64,000 nt of DNA from VBDM01 sp964430565 (GCA_964430565.1 CAYSFD010000028.1:62001-126000); one strand, 5' to 3'. Positions 7,094 to 16,191 are shown, counted from the first letter of the stretch. The notes: generated by a model not told the origin, from the sequence alone. Made by a program: numbers and translations.

Positions 7094-9531
7094 CGCTTCA
7101 CTCCGGAGCAAGTTATGGGCCCGACGCGGGCGATGTCGTCGCTCTTGCTCTCGGGCAGCTCGACGCTGAACGTGCAGGACTGGCCGTTCCATTTCAGGCG
7201 CAGGGTGTTCTTCGCCTGTAGGCCTGTGATGAACGCCTCGCCTCGCCGCGCGACGAAAAACTCCTTGCTGTCGCCCACGAGTTCGATCTCCGCGGCGGCG
7301 GGGGCGGGCGCGCCGTCCTCGAGCAGGATCTTGATCAAAGCCGCTCGCCCGGAGCGTACCGGGAACGAAACCTTGACCCCGGAGCGCGCCGGCGGCACCA
7401 CGATCATCTCGATGGTGTCGAGCTCGGCGCTGATCGGCAGTTCGCTCGGGTCAAGACGGATGCTGTTCGGGCGATAGGGCAGCAGGCTCGGGACCAGCGC
7501 TTTTCCGCTCGAATCGGTGCGGGTCAGGATGCTGCTCTGAAATCCCACGCCCACATTGGGGTAACCGGGCACCTCCACCAGCGCGAAGCTGTCCTGGACC
7601 TTGCGCGAGGCGAACGCTTGTCCATCGATCAGCACCAGCCCGCCCCGCGCGCCGAGCCGCAGCGTTTGCTGCGTATCGGAGGCACTCACATCGGCGGCGA
7701 CCTGGCCGTGGCCGCCCTGGTAGTACCAGCCACCCTCGCCGTAGTTTTCTTCGGTGCGCCTTCCCGCCATCGCACGCCAAGAGGCGCCAGAATCGATGCT
7801 GATTCCCTTGCTGGCGCTCACGTACCCATCGGTGTGGCCGGCCCGGTGCGTGGTGCTGGCGGTGGAGGTGATTTTGCTGTCGATGGGAATCAGCAGGCTC
7901 ATGCCGAAGGCCTTGGATTCGGTCGAGCCTTCCGAGCGGACCGCGCTGAACGTGAGCGAGCTGCGCTCGCCGATACGTATCGTGTAGTTGGCGGAATAGG
8001 TCGTCAGCGTGCCATTTTCGTAGGTCTCGACATCGGCATAGACGAGTCCGATGTTTCCGAAGCGTCCCGTGGAATAGGTGTAGCTCGCCAGGTGCTGCAG
8101 GCGATACGGCGGCATGGCCGTATTCTGGCCGACCTGCCGATAGTCGCGCGACGCGCCTTCGGCGCGCAGCGTGAACCCGTGGCGCAGGCTCCAATACTCG
8201 ATCCCCGCCAGCCATTGACCTCCCGTGTTGGCGGCATCGTCGCGGCTGCCTGCAACCGCCAGTTGGCCGAGCATTTGTCCCGGCAGCGCCATGCTCGCGC
8301 CCACCCCGGCGCCGCTCGCGTCCTGGCCCACCTCCAGCTTGGTCTCAAGCGTCAGTCCGTTGCTGACGCCGTAGCGCAGCAGTCCGGAGCCGAAACGCTC
8401 GCCGTAGTCGGCGTTCTCGATGCCCAGGTTGTTGCGTACCGCGCCGATATCCACGCTCCAGTCGCTCAAGCCTTGCTTGAGCAAATAGGTGTGACTGAAG
8501 AAGTTCTGCACCAGCACCGTCTCGCGTCCGAGCAGGTCGCGCACCACCAACTGCGCCTGGCCGCTGCCGGTGAGCAGCGGAAAGTTGTCGATCGTGAACG
8601 GGCCCGCAGGCACCTGGGAAGTCTGGCGCAGCACATCGTTGATGTAGAGTTCGACCGTGCTCGGGGTGCTCGACTGACCCGCGAGCACCGGAAGCGGCTG
8701 CGTGATGAAGCCGGGAGAGAGCGTATAGTTGCGCGTCAACTGGACGCCGCCGAAGTAAACGGACCGGCCCCATGTCCCGATGCGGGTGGCGGTATCGCCC
8801 AGGCGCAAACTTGCGTTGTCGTCGGGAAAATCCCGAGTGAAGGTGGTCTCGAGCCGGCGCACGTTTCGCGGGGCGTTCGGGTCGTCGCTGGTCAGGTTTC
8901 GGCCGACGTAAGTGCTGGTGAGTACACCCGCCGCGTTGGAAACCCCCAATTCCATCAGCGCGCCCAACTCCTTCGTGGTGGGCGCGTCGCGCGCGGCGCT
9001 CTGGGTGTAGTTGAGATCGTAGTTGACGAAGCCCGAGGTCAGTGGCGTGGTCAGGGCGGGGCGCTGCGCGAGCGCCTGGGTCAGGCGTGTGGTGGTAAAT
9101 GCGGACGCCATGAATTTCAGATCGAGGGACTGGTTGGCGGCGTTAAACCGCGCCTCGAACCCGGGCACCGAAGACAGCGGATACCAAGTCTGGCCGCGGT
9201 ACCAGACGCCCTGCGTGTCGGGCCTGCGGTTGAGCCGCCACTCTTCAAACGCATCGAGCGGGGCGTGCAACGCGCCGCCGAGATCGAGCAGGACCCAGCT
9301 TCCCGCACGCGCGCCGTTGATCGAAACCTCCAACGGGACCAGGCTAACGGGGCCGGAAGGCGGGGCCGGCGACGGGACGAGGTTGCTTTGCTCGAATTCG
9401 GCCGCAGGTCGGCCTGGCGCCGGTTGGGTCGGCGCGGCGGCAGGGGTCTGCGAGGGCGTCATTTGGGCCCTTGCGCTATGGCTGCCTAATGCAGCGGCAG
9501 CCAGCGCCAGGAGAAAGAAGACTCGGCGCAT
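7090..9531 (-). CDS. Outer membrane fimbrial usher
   Basis: An 813-residue usher (FimD/CsuD type). The start at 9531 (MRRVFFLLAL) gives a clean signal peptide ending SARA; an in-frame ATG 33 bases upstream is less likely. After an N-terminal chaperone-binding region and a proline-rich stretch there is a long beta-barrel region (PGFITQPLPVLAGQSSTPSTVELYIND..., then VRDLLGRETV). Typical C-terminal usher domains follow, ending PITCSGVKR. It secretes and assembles the spore-coat-U subunits encoded around it. The chaperone gene ends 37 bases upstream. Confidence 0.9.
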   Translation of the reverse strand: MRRVFFLLALAAAALGSHSARAQMTPSQTPAAAPTQPAPGRPAAEFEQSNLVPSPAPPSGPVSLVPLEVSINGARAGSWVLLDLGGALHAPLDAFEEWRLNRRPDTQGVWYRGQTWYPLSSVPGFEARFNAANQSLDLKFMASAFTTTRLTQALAQRPALTTPLTSGFVNYDLNYTQSAARDAPTTKELGALMELGVSNAAGVLTSTYVGRNLTSDDPNAPRNVRRLETTFTRDFPDDNASLRLGDTATRIGTWGRSVYFGGVQLTRNYTLSPGFITQPLPVLAGQSSTPSTVELYINDVLRQTSQVPAGPFTIDNFPLLTGSGQAQLVVRDLLGRETVLVQNFFSHTYLLKQGLSDWSVDIGAVRNNLGIENADYGERFGSGLLRYGVSNGLTLETKLEVGQDASGAGVGASMALPGQMLGQLAVAGSRDDAANTGGQWLAGIEYWSLRHGFTLRAEGASRDYRQVGQNTAMPPYRLQHLASYTYSTGRFGNIGLVYADVETYENGTLTTYSANYTIRIGERSSLTFSAVRSEGSTESKAFGMSLLIPIDSKITSTASTTHRAGHTDGYVSASKGISIDSGASWRAMAGRRTEENYGEGGWYYQGGHGQVAADVSASDTQQTLRLGARGGLVLIDGQAFASRKVQDSFALVEVPGYPNVGVGFQSSILTRTDSSGKALVPSLLPYRPNSIRLDPSELPISAELDTIEMIVVPPARSGVKVSFPVRSGRAALIKILLEDGAPAPAAAEIELVGDSKEFFVARRGEAFITGLQAKNTLRLKWNGQSCTFSVELPESKSDDIARVGPITCSGVKR

Positions 9532-9567
9532 GGGGTCAACAGGGGGCTCATGGAAATCCTTCACCCG

Positions 9568-10317
9568 TCACACAACCGTTACGTCGAAAGTCTGCGTCTT
9601 GCCGTCGTCGAACGTGACCGTCAGCTGCAGCGCGCCGCTCGGCACGGCCCGTTCCGGCTTGACCGGAATGAGTACGCGAGCGCCGGGCAGGATATAGGCG
9701 CCGCCTTCGAAACGCGCCACCACCTGCGCGCCCTGCTTCACCAGGACTTCGCGCACCTGTGCGTAGGCAGACCCGCTGTTCGCGCAGCTCACGGCGATGG
9801 ATTGCTCGTCCTTGCGGCTGGCCCCGCAAGCAATCGCGTGCCTTGCCGGCGGCGGCGTGATGAATACCGGCATCGACAGCGCCAGGGCAATCGGCACCTG
9901 GATCGTATCTTTGGGCGCCGTGACTTCGGGCAGCTCTCTCAGAATGAGACGGTAGATGAGCTGCCGGGAAGCATCCGCGGGCTTGAGCCGCGCGAGCCGC
10001 ACGACTTGTCGGGCTTTGGAGGCGAGCTTGATGATCGGCGGTGAAAGGATCAGATCTTCGGTGAGCGCGAGCTCATCGTTGCCGTCGGGCGTCTGCGTCC
10101 ACTCGTGCAGGTCGGCTTGCAATACCACCGGGCTGTCCCCATCGTTGGTGATCGTCACGGCCACGGCGCGGTCCCTGGGGGTCATGTAGATGCGTACCGG
10201 GGTGACGGAGAACACCCCGGCAAGTGCGCTTTCGAGTGCGGTGAACGCCAGCAGGAAAACAGCGGCGCGCGCCCCCCAGGTGAAGGCAGGAAAGCGTCGG
10301 TAAGGTGCGGGATTCAT
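9568..10317 (-). CDS. Periplasmic fimbrial chaperone (PapD-like)
   Basis: A 249-residue exported chaperone. The start at 10317 (MNPAPYRRFPAF) precedes a hydrophobic signal segment. The immunoglobulin-like N-terminal domain shows the family pattern VTPVRIYMTPRDRAVAVTI and, later, a basic VVRLAR stretch. Pili chaperones bind each subunit in the periplasm and hand it to the usher; this one lies directly before the usher gene, as expected. The reading frame is open well upstream of this ATG, but those codons overlap the preceding pilin gene and do not look like coding sequence. Confidence 0.85.
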   Translation of the reverse strand: MNPAPYRRFPAFTWGARAAVFLLAFTALESALAGVFSVTPVRIYMTPRDRAVAVTITNDGDSPVVLQADLHEWTQTPDGNDELALTEDLILSPPIIKLASKARQVVRLARLKPADASRQLIYRLILRELPEVTAPKDTIQVPIALALSMPVFITPPPARHAIACGASRKDEQSIAVSCANSGSAYAQVREVLVKQGAQVVARFEGGAYILPGARVLIPVKPERAVPSGALQLTVTFDDGKTQTFDVTVV

Positions 10318-10345
10318 GCCGCCAGTCCAGCAGCGCGAAATCCGG

Positions 10346-10717
10346 CTAGTAACTGACCAGCAATTCAATCGACCCGTCCAAGTCCCCCACGCTGTAGACG
10401 CGCCCTGCCGTGACTGTGCCGGCGCCGATGAACGGTTCCGCCGAATCGGGCACCTGGTGCAAACTGGGGTTGAAGTAGTAGGTGAACGTCCCACCGGGGA
10501 GTCCGAGGTACTGGCACACGACTTTGACCGTCGAGCCGGTCATCGGTGGCTGGCTGACGCAGGTCCCGGTTGAGGGCGCCGGCGCCGCTGGAGCGCCCGG
10601 CTGCGCCAACGTGATGTCAATGCCAAACGCCCCGCTCGTCGAGCCGGCCAGACACTGGCCGGCGGCGACGAGCGCGCTCAGGGCAAGAACCGCGCGCTTG
10701 ATCGAAAGCCCGCGCAC
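10346..10717 (-). CDS. Small fimbrial subunit, probable GTG start
   Basis: A 123-residue exported protein (VRGLSIKRAVLALSALVAAG..., cleavage near CLAG). It has an SCPU-like layout: DITLAQPG, conserved Cys residues (TGTCVSQPP and KVVCQYLG) and a pilin-type C-terminus SIELLVSY. I chose the GTG at 10717 because it puts a signal peptide first and lies just after the previous stop; upstream codons do not look coding. It lies between the first pilin and the chaperone, the position of the minor subunit in Csu-like operons. Confidence 0.65.
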   Translation of the reverse strand: MRGLSIKRAVLALSALVAAGQCLAGSTSGAFGIDITLAQPGAPAAPAPSTGTCVSQPPMTGSTVKVVCQYLGLPGGTFTYYFNPSLHQVPDSAEPFIGAGTVTAGRVYSVGDLDGSIELLVSY

Positions 10718-10742
10718 GATCAGGACTCCCAGGACCCCGGGA

Positions 10743-11225
10743 TCAGAAGTTGACGATGAGGGTGTGCGTCTTGTTGATGGCGGCGGCGTTGGTGCAAGAT
10801 GCCGTCGCACAGGTACCTGCCTGACCACCCGCCATCGTGCCGGTGATGGTGGCCGCCTGTGCAAGACCGTTGCCGGTAGCGCCTGCCGGCCGGGTCAAGG
10901 TATAGACCAGATTCACGACGTTATCGGCGGGCGGGGTAATCGAGGCGGCCCCGGGCGGAACGGCAGCCCCTGCCCCCGTCTGCAGCCCGAACGTATAGGG
11001 CAGAGTGTTGGTGCAGCTCACGGTAAGCCCTCCGCCAGTCGCGGCTTGGGCCGCGACCTGAAGCGAGGTGTACGCGAAATCCAAAGCCGTTATCGCGGAA
11101 AGCGTGCACGCTGAAGTCAGCGTGATGTTCACATTGAAGGTGCCGGACGTGGACTGGGCGTGCGAAACGCCGGATGCCAGCCCCATGCTCAGAACCGCAG
11201 CCAGAACGAACCTATTCATTCTCAT
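10743..11225 (-). CDS. Major fimbrial subunit, spore coat U domain
   Basis: A 160-residue exported pilin. The start at 11225 is set by AAGGAG seven bases upstream and by a signal peptide (MRMNRFVLAAVLSMGL, ending SHAQ). A single SCPU domain follows (NVNITLTSACTLSAI, then TVSCTNTLPYTFGLQ, ending KTHTLIVNF). It is the first gene of the fimbrial operon, the usual place of the major shaft subunit in archaic pili. Confidence 0.85.
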   Translation of the reverse strand: MRMNRFVLAAVLSMGLASGVSHAQSTSGTFNVNITLTSACTLSAITALDFAYTSLQVAAQAATGGGLTVSCTNTLPYTFGLQTGAGAAVPPGAASITPPADNVVNLVYTLTRPAGATGNGLAQAATITGTMAGGQAGTCATASCTNAAAINKTHTLIVNF

Positions 11226-11434
11226 GTCATCACTCCTTTCAGTAGAATACGGGATGCATTCTATAGCCATACACAAAGGAACGCTACTCAATAAGTCACA
11301 GGTAAACAGAACAGTAGCGCAGTTTCCTGACGTATTTTCGACATTTCCGACACTTTCCTGACAGGCGCTCAGGATAAACCCGATATCTCTTAGGGGCAAA
11401 CCTGAGGGCAAACCTGAACCCGGTAACCCCGGTT
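11226..11434 (-). promoter_or_regulatory. Upstream regulatory region of fimbrial operon
   Basis: This gap is more AT-rich than its surroundings. On the minus strand a TATAGA hexamer (plus bases 11260-11265) could be a -10 box; the nearest -35-like TTGAGT (plus 11286-11291) is 20 bases away, too far for a standard promoter. Two copies of the 9-mer TTTCCTGAC (11323-11331 and 11354-11362, same orientation) lie 31 bases apart, about three helical turns. A 12-base perfect tandem repeat lies at 11394-11417. These look like regulator sites, but no regulator can be named. Confidence 0.45.
11394..11417. repeat. Perfect 12-bp tandem repeat
   Basis: GGGCAAACCTGA occurs twice head to tail with no mismatch, about 170 bases upstream of the first pilin start codon. 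It may be an operator or a recent slippage duplication. Confidence 0.6.
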
Positions 11435-11614
11435 TCAGCAGCAGGCAATGTCGGGGAAGTCGAGCAGGTGCGTCGGCTGCGCGACTGCCCTACGCGCGTA
11501 TGACGGCGTCGCTTCCTCGAGGTCGATCTGCCCCGCCCAGGCCGGCACGATCGGCGGTGAGATCTGCGGGAGGGTTACAATGACCCGCAATCTTTTCCGG
11601 AAAGCACGTTCGTC
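11435..11614 (+). promoter_or_regulatory. Leader and candidate promoter of the CO dehydrogenase operon
   Basis: No gene is recognised here. TACAAT at 11576-11581 is a good -10 match just upstream of the first gene, but no convincing -35 is seen, so an activator may be needed. The minus strand is open through this stretch without any recognisable domain. Confidence 0.35.
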
Positions 11615-12613
11615 TTGCACCCTGATTTGCTGGCACTCGCCGCGAGCCTCTCCTCCCGCGAAGAGCGCTTCGCTCTGGTCACGGTGGTTCGGCGCGAGCC
11701 GCCCAGCTCGGCGCGCGTCGGCGATGCCGCCGTAGTGACGGCGAAAGGCGACTATCACGGCTGGGTCGGCGGCGGCTGCACGCGATCGACCGTGTTGCGC
11801 GAAGCGCTGCGGGCTATCGCCGACGGCGAGCCGCGGCTGCTCAGCCTCTCGCCGGAACCGGACGAAGACCGGCGCGCCGGGGTCGTCGCGCTTCCCATGA
11901 CTTGCGACAGCGGAGGTACCGTGGAAATCTATGTCGAGCCTGTACTGCCCGTCGCGCGCCTGCTCCTGTTCGGAAGCTCGCCCGCCGTCCGCGTGCTCGC
12001 GCGGATCGGCCACGCCATGGGCTACCGCGTCGACGTCGTCGATCCGGATGCCGACAAGGCGGCCTTTCCCGAGGCGATGAGCGTGTCGCGCGCGATGTCC
12101 CCGAATGCCGTGCCTCGCGGCGCGCACGTGCTCGTCGCCACCATGGGCGAGCGCGACCTGGAAGCGATCGAAGCGGTCGCCGCGCACGCGCCGGCGTACC
12201 TCGGCGTCATCGCAAGTCCCAAGCGTTTCGCGCAGCTGCGCGACGCGTTGCTTGCGCGCGGGGTGTCGCGCGAGGCGCTGGCGGGGATCGCGGCGCCGGC
12301 GGGCCTGGACATCGGCGCGCGCACCCCCGAGGAGATCGCCGTGAGCATCATGGCTCAGATCGTCGAGCGGCGCCGCGCGGCGGCGAAGGCGCAGGAGGCG
12401 CAGGACGCGCAGGACGCGCCGACGGTGGAGCTGCTGGCCAAAACGGCGCGCGAGGCGACCGATCCGGTGTGCGGCATGAGCGTAGCGATCGCGGGGGCGT
12501 CTCACAGCGCCGAAGTGCGCGGCGTCCAGTACTACTTTTGCTGCGCGGGTTGCCGCACCAAATTCCTCGCTGATTCCACGCGCTACGTCGGCTCCCGCAC
12601 GCGCGGCTCATGA
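11615..12613 (+). CDS. XdhC/CoxF-type molybdoenzyme maturation protein with C-terminal YHS domain
   Basis: A 332-residue cytoplasmic protein. The N-terminal XdhC/CoxI domain carries the glycine-rich segment WVGGGCTRS. A Rossmann-type domain (LLLFGSSPAVRVLARI..., about residues 135-255) follows. A YHS domain lies at about 284-325 (DPVCGMSV ... YFCCAGCRTKF), with the metal-binding cysteine pattern of that family. XdhC proteins supply or sulfurate the molybdenum cofactor of xanthine/CO dehydrogenases, so the gene fits its place at the head of the cox operon. The start is a TTG with a weak ribosome site; no ATG or GTG lies just upstream in frame. The YHS fusion suggests that copper or another metal may be handled for the Mo-Cu centre, which is inference. 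Confidence 0.8.
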   Translation: MHPDLLALAASLSSREERFALVTVVRREPPSSARVGDAAVVTAKGDYHGWVGGGCTRSTVLREALRAIADGEPRLLSLSPEPDEDRRAGVVALPMTCDSGGTVEIYVEPVLPVARLLLFGSSPAVRVLARIGHAMGYRVDVVDPDADKAAFPEAMSVSRAMSPNAVPRGAHVLVATMGERDLEAIEAVAAHAPAYLGVIASPKRFAQLRDALLARGVSREALAGIAAPAGLDIGARTPEEIAVSIMAQIVERRRAAAKAQEAQDAQDAPTVELLAKTAREATDPVCGMSVAIAGASHSAEVRGVQYYFCCAGCRTKFLADSTRYVGSRTRGS

Positions 12614-13497
12614 ACGAGGAGATCCGTTCCACGCAGGCTGCGATGGAGCGCTGCGGCTACATCGCCGAGCCCGCCATTGCGACCGCGGTCTATCTCGCAA
12701 AGGAGATGCAAAAGCCGCTTCTGGTGGAAGGCGAGGCCGGGGTCGGCAAGACCGAGATCGCGAAAGTTCTTGCGCGGATGCTCGCGACCGATCTGATCCG
12801 GCTGCAATGCTACGAAGGGCTGGACACCAACACGGCGCTCTACGAGTGGAATTATCAGCGCCAGCTCCTGCGCCTCAAGATCGCCGAGCGCGAAGCGCGC
12901 GACCCGGAGAAGCTCGAGCAGCTCATCTTCGGACGCGAATACCTGCTCGAGCGCCCGTTGCTGCGCGCGATCACCCGCCGCGAAGGACCGGCCGTGTTGC
13001 TGATCGACGAGATCGACCGCGCCGACGAGGGCTTCGAGGCTTTTCTGCTCGAAGTGCTCTCGGATTTTCAGATCACGATCCCGGAGCTGGGGACGATCCG
13101 GGCCGAGCATGTGCCCCTGGTCGTGCTCACCTCGAACCGCTCGCGCGAGATCGGCGACGCGCTGCGGCGGCGCTGCCTGTATCTGTACATCGAGCACCCG
13201 GACTTCGAGAAGGAGCTGCGCATTCTGCACAGCAAGGTGCCGGGGGTGAACGAGCAGCTCGCCCGCACCATCACGCGCTTCGTGCAGCGGCTGCGCGCCC
13301 GGGAGCTGCGCAAGCTGCCCGGCGTCGCCGAGACGCTCGATTGGGCGCAGGCGCTCGTGCGTCTGCACCGCGACGCACTCGACGCCGAAACGGTGCGCGC
13401 GACGCTCGGCTGCCTGCTCAAGGACGAGCACGACATCAAATCGACGCGTGAAGAGGCGGTCACCGAGCTCGTCGCGTACGCGTCGGCAAGGGATTGA
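12610..13497 (+). CDS. coxD: MoxR-type AAA+ ATPase CoxD
   Basis: A 295-residue AAA+ ATPase. Walker A GEAGVGKT lies at 41-48, Walker B VLLIDEIDRAD at about 131-141, and a sensor region LTSNRSREIGDALRRRC follows. The ATG overlaps the upstream stop by four bases. CoxD of CO-oxidising bacteria is a MoxR ATPase needed to build the [CuSMoO2] centre of CO dehydrogenase. Adjacency to a CoxE-type von Willebrand protein and to coxMSL makes that assignment strong. Confidence 0.9.
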   Translation: MNEEIRSTQAAMERCGYIAEPAIATAVYLAKEMQKPLLVEGEAGVGKTEIAKVLARMLATDLIRLQCYEGLDTNTALYEWNYQRQLLRLKIAEREARDPEKLEQLIFGREYLLERPLLRAITRREGPAVLLIDEIDRADEGFEAFLLEVLSDFQITIPELGTIRAEHVPLVVLTSNRSREIGDALRRRCLYLYIEHPDFEKELRILHSKVPGVNEQLARTITRFVQRLRARELRKLPGVAETLDWAQALVRLHRDALDAETVRATLGCLLKDEHDIKSTREEAVTELVAYASARD

Positions 13498-14636
13498 GCG
13501 ATTTTGACCGGATGACTGGCGCACACGGCATCGTCGCGCAGCTTGCGAGATTTGCCGGTGCCCTGCGCGATTGCGGCGTGCGCGTGGGCCTGGGCGACGA
13601 GATCGATGCCGCTGCGGTGCTCACGCTGGTTGACCTGCTCGACCGCGCCGAAGTGCATCGCGCCCTGCGCATCGCTTTCAAGGTGCCGCGCGACGCCTGG
13701 GGGACGTTCGATCGGCTGTTCGAGCAGTATTGGGGCGGGAGCCGTGCGCCCGAGCACGCGGCCCTGCGTCAGGCCTTGACGCGCAGCGATCGCGGTCCCC
13801 CCCGGTGGCGGTGGGACGGAGAGCGCGTGCGCCTCGACGCGCCGGATGAGCAGCAGGCTCCCGAAGGAGCCCTCCCAGGTTACAGCCCGGAAGCGGTGCT
13901 GCGCCGCAAGCCCTTCGATCAGTTCTCGGCGAGCGAACTTGCGGCGATGGAAAGGCTGCTCGCTCGGCTCGCCTTGAGGCTTGCCACGCGCAGGAGTCGC
14001 CGCCTGGTACCCACCGCCGCCCGCGGCGTGGTCGATCTTCGCCGCAGCTTTCGGCGCTCGCTCGCAAGCGAAGGCGAGTTCCTGAAGCTCGCGCGCCGCG
14101 CCCGCGCGATCGACGAACCGAGCCTCGTGGTCCTGTACGACACCAGCGGTTCGATGGACGCCTATACCCGCGTACTCCTCGCTTTTGCGTTCGCGCTGCG
14201 CCGCGTCGTTAAGCGCGTCGAGATCTTCGCGTTCAATACGACGCTGGTTCGCGCCACCCGGATGATCGCCCCGGCCCGAATTCCTCAAAGCCTCGAGCGG
14301 CTTGCCGCGGGCGTTCCGGACTGGTCGGGCGGCACGCGCATCGGCGCGTGCCTGGCCGAATTCGTCTGCCACTATAAGGAAACGCTGATTGACCGGAATA
14401 CGACGGTGATCCTGGTAAGCGACGGCCTCGACCACGGCGACACGGGGCTGCTCGCCGGCGCGATGCGCGAGTTACGGGCGCGTGCAGGCAAAATTATCTG
14501 GTTGAATCCGCTACTTGGCGATGCGCGCTACCGGCCCGAGGCCGCCGGGATGCGCGCGGCTCTCCCCTTCGTGGACCACTTCGGGTCGGCTCACAACCTT
14601 GCGTCGCTTGAGGGCTTGCTCCGATTCGTGCCCTGA
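13494..14636 (+). CDS. coxE: Von Willebrand factor A domain protein CoxE
   Basis: A 380-residue (or 374) protein of the CoxE family. The C-terminal half is a VWA domain with the metal-ion-dependent adhesion motif DTSGSMD at about 216-222 and a later VSDGLDHGD. MoxR ATPase plus VWA partners act as cofactor-insertion chaperones; here the client is CO dehydrogenase. The start is either TTG at 13494, overlapping the coxD stop, or ATG at 13512; both keep the whole recognisable protein. Confidence 0.85.
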   Translation: MSDFDRMTGAHGIVAQLARFAGALRDCGVRVGLGDEIDAAAVLTLVDLLDRAEVHRALRIAFKVPRDAWGTFDRLFEQYWGGSRAPEHAALRQALTRSDRGPPRWRWDGERVRLDAPDEQQAPEGALPGYSPEAVLRRKPFDQFSASELAAMERLLARLALRLATRRSRRLVPTAARGVVDLRRSFRRSLASEGEFLKLARRARAIDEPSLVVLYDTSGSMDAYTRVLLAFAFALRRVVKRVEIFAFNTTLVRATRMIAPARIPQSLERLAAGVPDWSGGTRIGACLAEFVCHYKETLIDRNTTVILVSDGLDHGDTGLLAGAMRELRARAGKIIWLNPLLGDARYRPEAAGMRAALPFVDHFGSAHNLASLEGLLRFVP

Positions 14637-14808
14637 GGTATCGTCGGTTTTAGGGGAGCACGAGGGGATGCACCCCTTTCCAGCCCTAAGAAATAATTTC
14701 CCGTCGTCGGGTGTTCTCGCGGGAGGATGCGGCGCGCAGGCCCAGTTGTGCCGTCCCGTTCCGGTCTGTAGAACTTGCAACGCGTCAAGCGCGAAAGAGG
14801 AGAGACCG
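14637..14808 (+). other. Leader between coxE and coxM
   Basis: A 172-base gap that splits the maturation genes from the structural genes. A 5-bp hairpin (AGGGG/CCCCT, 14663-14677) just after coxE may attenuate transcription. The AT-rich stretch around 14686-14700 could hold a second promoter, but no clear -35/-10 pair is visible. Confidence 0.3.
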
Positions 14809-15681
14809 ATGATTCCTGCGGCATTCGACTATCACCGACCCGGAACGCTGGAGGAGGCAGTGAAGCTGCTCTCGAGCCACGGCGACCAGGCCAAAGTGCT
14901 CTCTGGCGGCATGAGCCTGCTGCCGATGTTGAAGCTCCGCCTTGCGTCGTTTGCGCATCTGGTGGATATCGGCCGCGTGCCGGGGCTCGACTTCATCAAG
15001 GAGGAGGGCGGATCTCTCCGCATCGGCGCGATGACGCGGCAGGCGACGCTCGAGCGTTCCGATCTCATCCGGTCGAAGTATCCCGTTCTCGCGGACGCGG
15101 TCCCCTTGATCGCCGATCCGCTGGTGCGCAACCGCGGGACCGTCGGCGGAAACGTCGCGAACGGCGATCCCGGGAATGACCAGCCGGCGATCATGCTCGC
15201 GCTGGGCGCGACCTTCGTCGTGCGAGGCCCGAAGGGCGAGCGCACCATTCCGGCGAACCAGTTCTACAAGGGGCTCTACGAGACTGCCCTCGCGCGCAAC
15301 GAGATCCTCACCGAGATCCGGATTCCCGTTCCGCCCGCGCGCAGCGGGGGAGCCTACGCCAAGCTCAAGCGCAAGACCGGAGATTTCGCGGTTGCGGCTT
15401 CGGCGGTCCAGCTGACGCTGGATGCCAAGGGCGCGATCGAGCGCGCCGCGATTGCTCTCACCAACGCCGCCCTTACGCCGGTCGAGGCGGCGGACGCCGC
15501 GAAGTTTCTCGCCGGCAAGATGCCCGACGACAAGACGATCGCCGAGGCGGCGAAGATGGCCGGGGCAAAAAGCGCGCCCAGCGCCGACCGGCGCGGCTCG
15601 GTCGAGTACAAGAAGGAAATGGCGCGTGTCCTGACGGCGCGCGCTTTGCGTAAGGCCGTACAGAGAGCGGGAGGGAAGTGA
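14809..15681 (+). CDS. coxM: CO dehydrogenase medium (FAD-binding) subunit
   Basis: A 290-residue flavoprotein of the CoxM/xanthine dehydrogenase FAD family. The start at 14809 has AAAGAGGAG upstream and begins MIPAAFDYHRPG, typical for CoxM. FAD-binding segments are visible: AGGMSLLP near residue 30 (here SGGMSLLP) and GTVGGNVANGDP near 110. It passes electrons from the iron-sulfur subunit to the quinone pool. The gene order M-S-L is that of form I CO dehydrogenase. Confidence 0.92.
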   Translation: MIPAAFDYHRPGTLEEAVKLLSSHGDQAKVLSGGMSLLPMLKLRLASFAHLVDIGRVPGLDFIKEEGGSLRIGAMTRQATLERSDLIRSKYPVLADAVPLIADPLVRNRGTVGGNVANGDPGNDQPAIMLALGATFVVRGPKGERTIPANQFYKGLYETALARNEILTEIRIPVPPARSGGAYAKLKRKTGDFAVAASAVQLTLDAKGAIERAAIALTNAALTPVEAADAAKFLAGKMPDDKTIAEAAKMAGAKSAPSADRRGSVEYKKEMARVLTARALRKAVQRAGGK

Positions 15682-15683
15682 CC

Positions 15684-16154
15684 ATGGCTAAGCACAAGAT
15701 CAGCGTCACCATCAATGGCGCCGTGCGCGAGGCGGAAGTCGAGTCGCGCCTGCTGCTGGTTCACCTTATCCGCGAAGACTTTCGCATGACCGGCACGCAT
15801 ATCGGCTGCGACACCTCGCATTGCGGCGCCTGCACCGTCATCCTCGACGGCAACCCGGTCAAGTCCTGCACCGTGCTCGCCGTGCAGGCCGATGGCGCGA
15901 AGATTACTACCGTCGAGGGCCTGGAGCAGGGCGGCAAGCTTCACGCCGTCCAGGAGGGCTTCACCGAGAAGCACGGCCTGCAATGCGGCTTCTGCACACC
16001 GGGCATGCTGATGACCACCAGCGCGCTCCTCGAGCGCAACAAGAACCCGAGCGAGCAGGAGATCCGCGAGGCGATCTCGGGGAACCTGTGCCGCTGCACG
16101 GGCTACGTCAATATCGTCAAGGCCGTGCAGTATGCGGCCGAGAAAATGCGCTAG
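15684..16154 (+). CDS. coxS: CO dehydrogenase small (2Fe-2S) subunit
   Basis: A 156-residue iron-sulfur protein with both cluster-binding regions: the ferredoxin-type site GCDTSHCGACTV, and the alpha-helical site CGFCTPG and CRCTGY. GGAGGG lies eight bases before the ATG at 15684; a GTG at 15678 that overlaps the coxM stop is the alternative start. It relays electrons from the molybdenum site in CoxL to FAD in CoxM. Confidence 0.93.
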   Translation: MAKHKISVTINGAVREAEVESRLLLVHLIREDFRMTGTHIGCDTSHCGACTVILDGNPVKSCTVLAVQADGAKITTVEGLEQGGKLHAVQEGFTEKHGLQCGFCTPGMLMTTSALLERNKNPSEQEIREAISGNLCRCTGYVNIVKAVQYAAEKMR

Positions 16155-16191
16155 TAGGTCGAAGAAGAGTCGAACGCACCAGGAGAGAGCG

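Noticed and set aside
7618..9489. 623-codon plus-strand frame opposite the usher
   Set aside because: Antisense shadow; the usher on the minus strand has signal peptide and domain structure.
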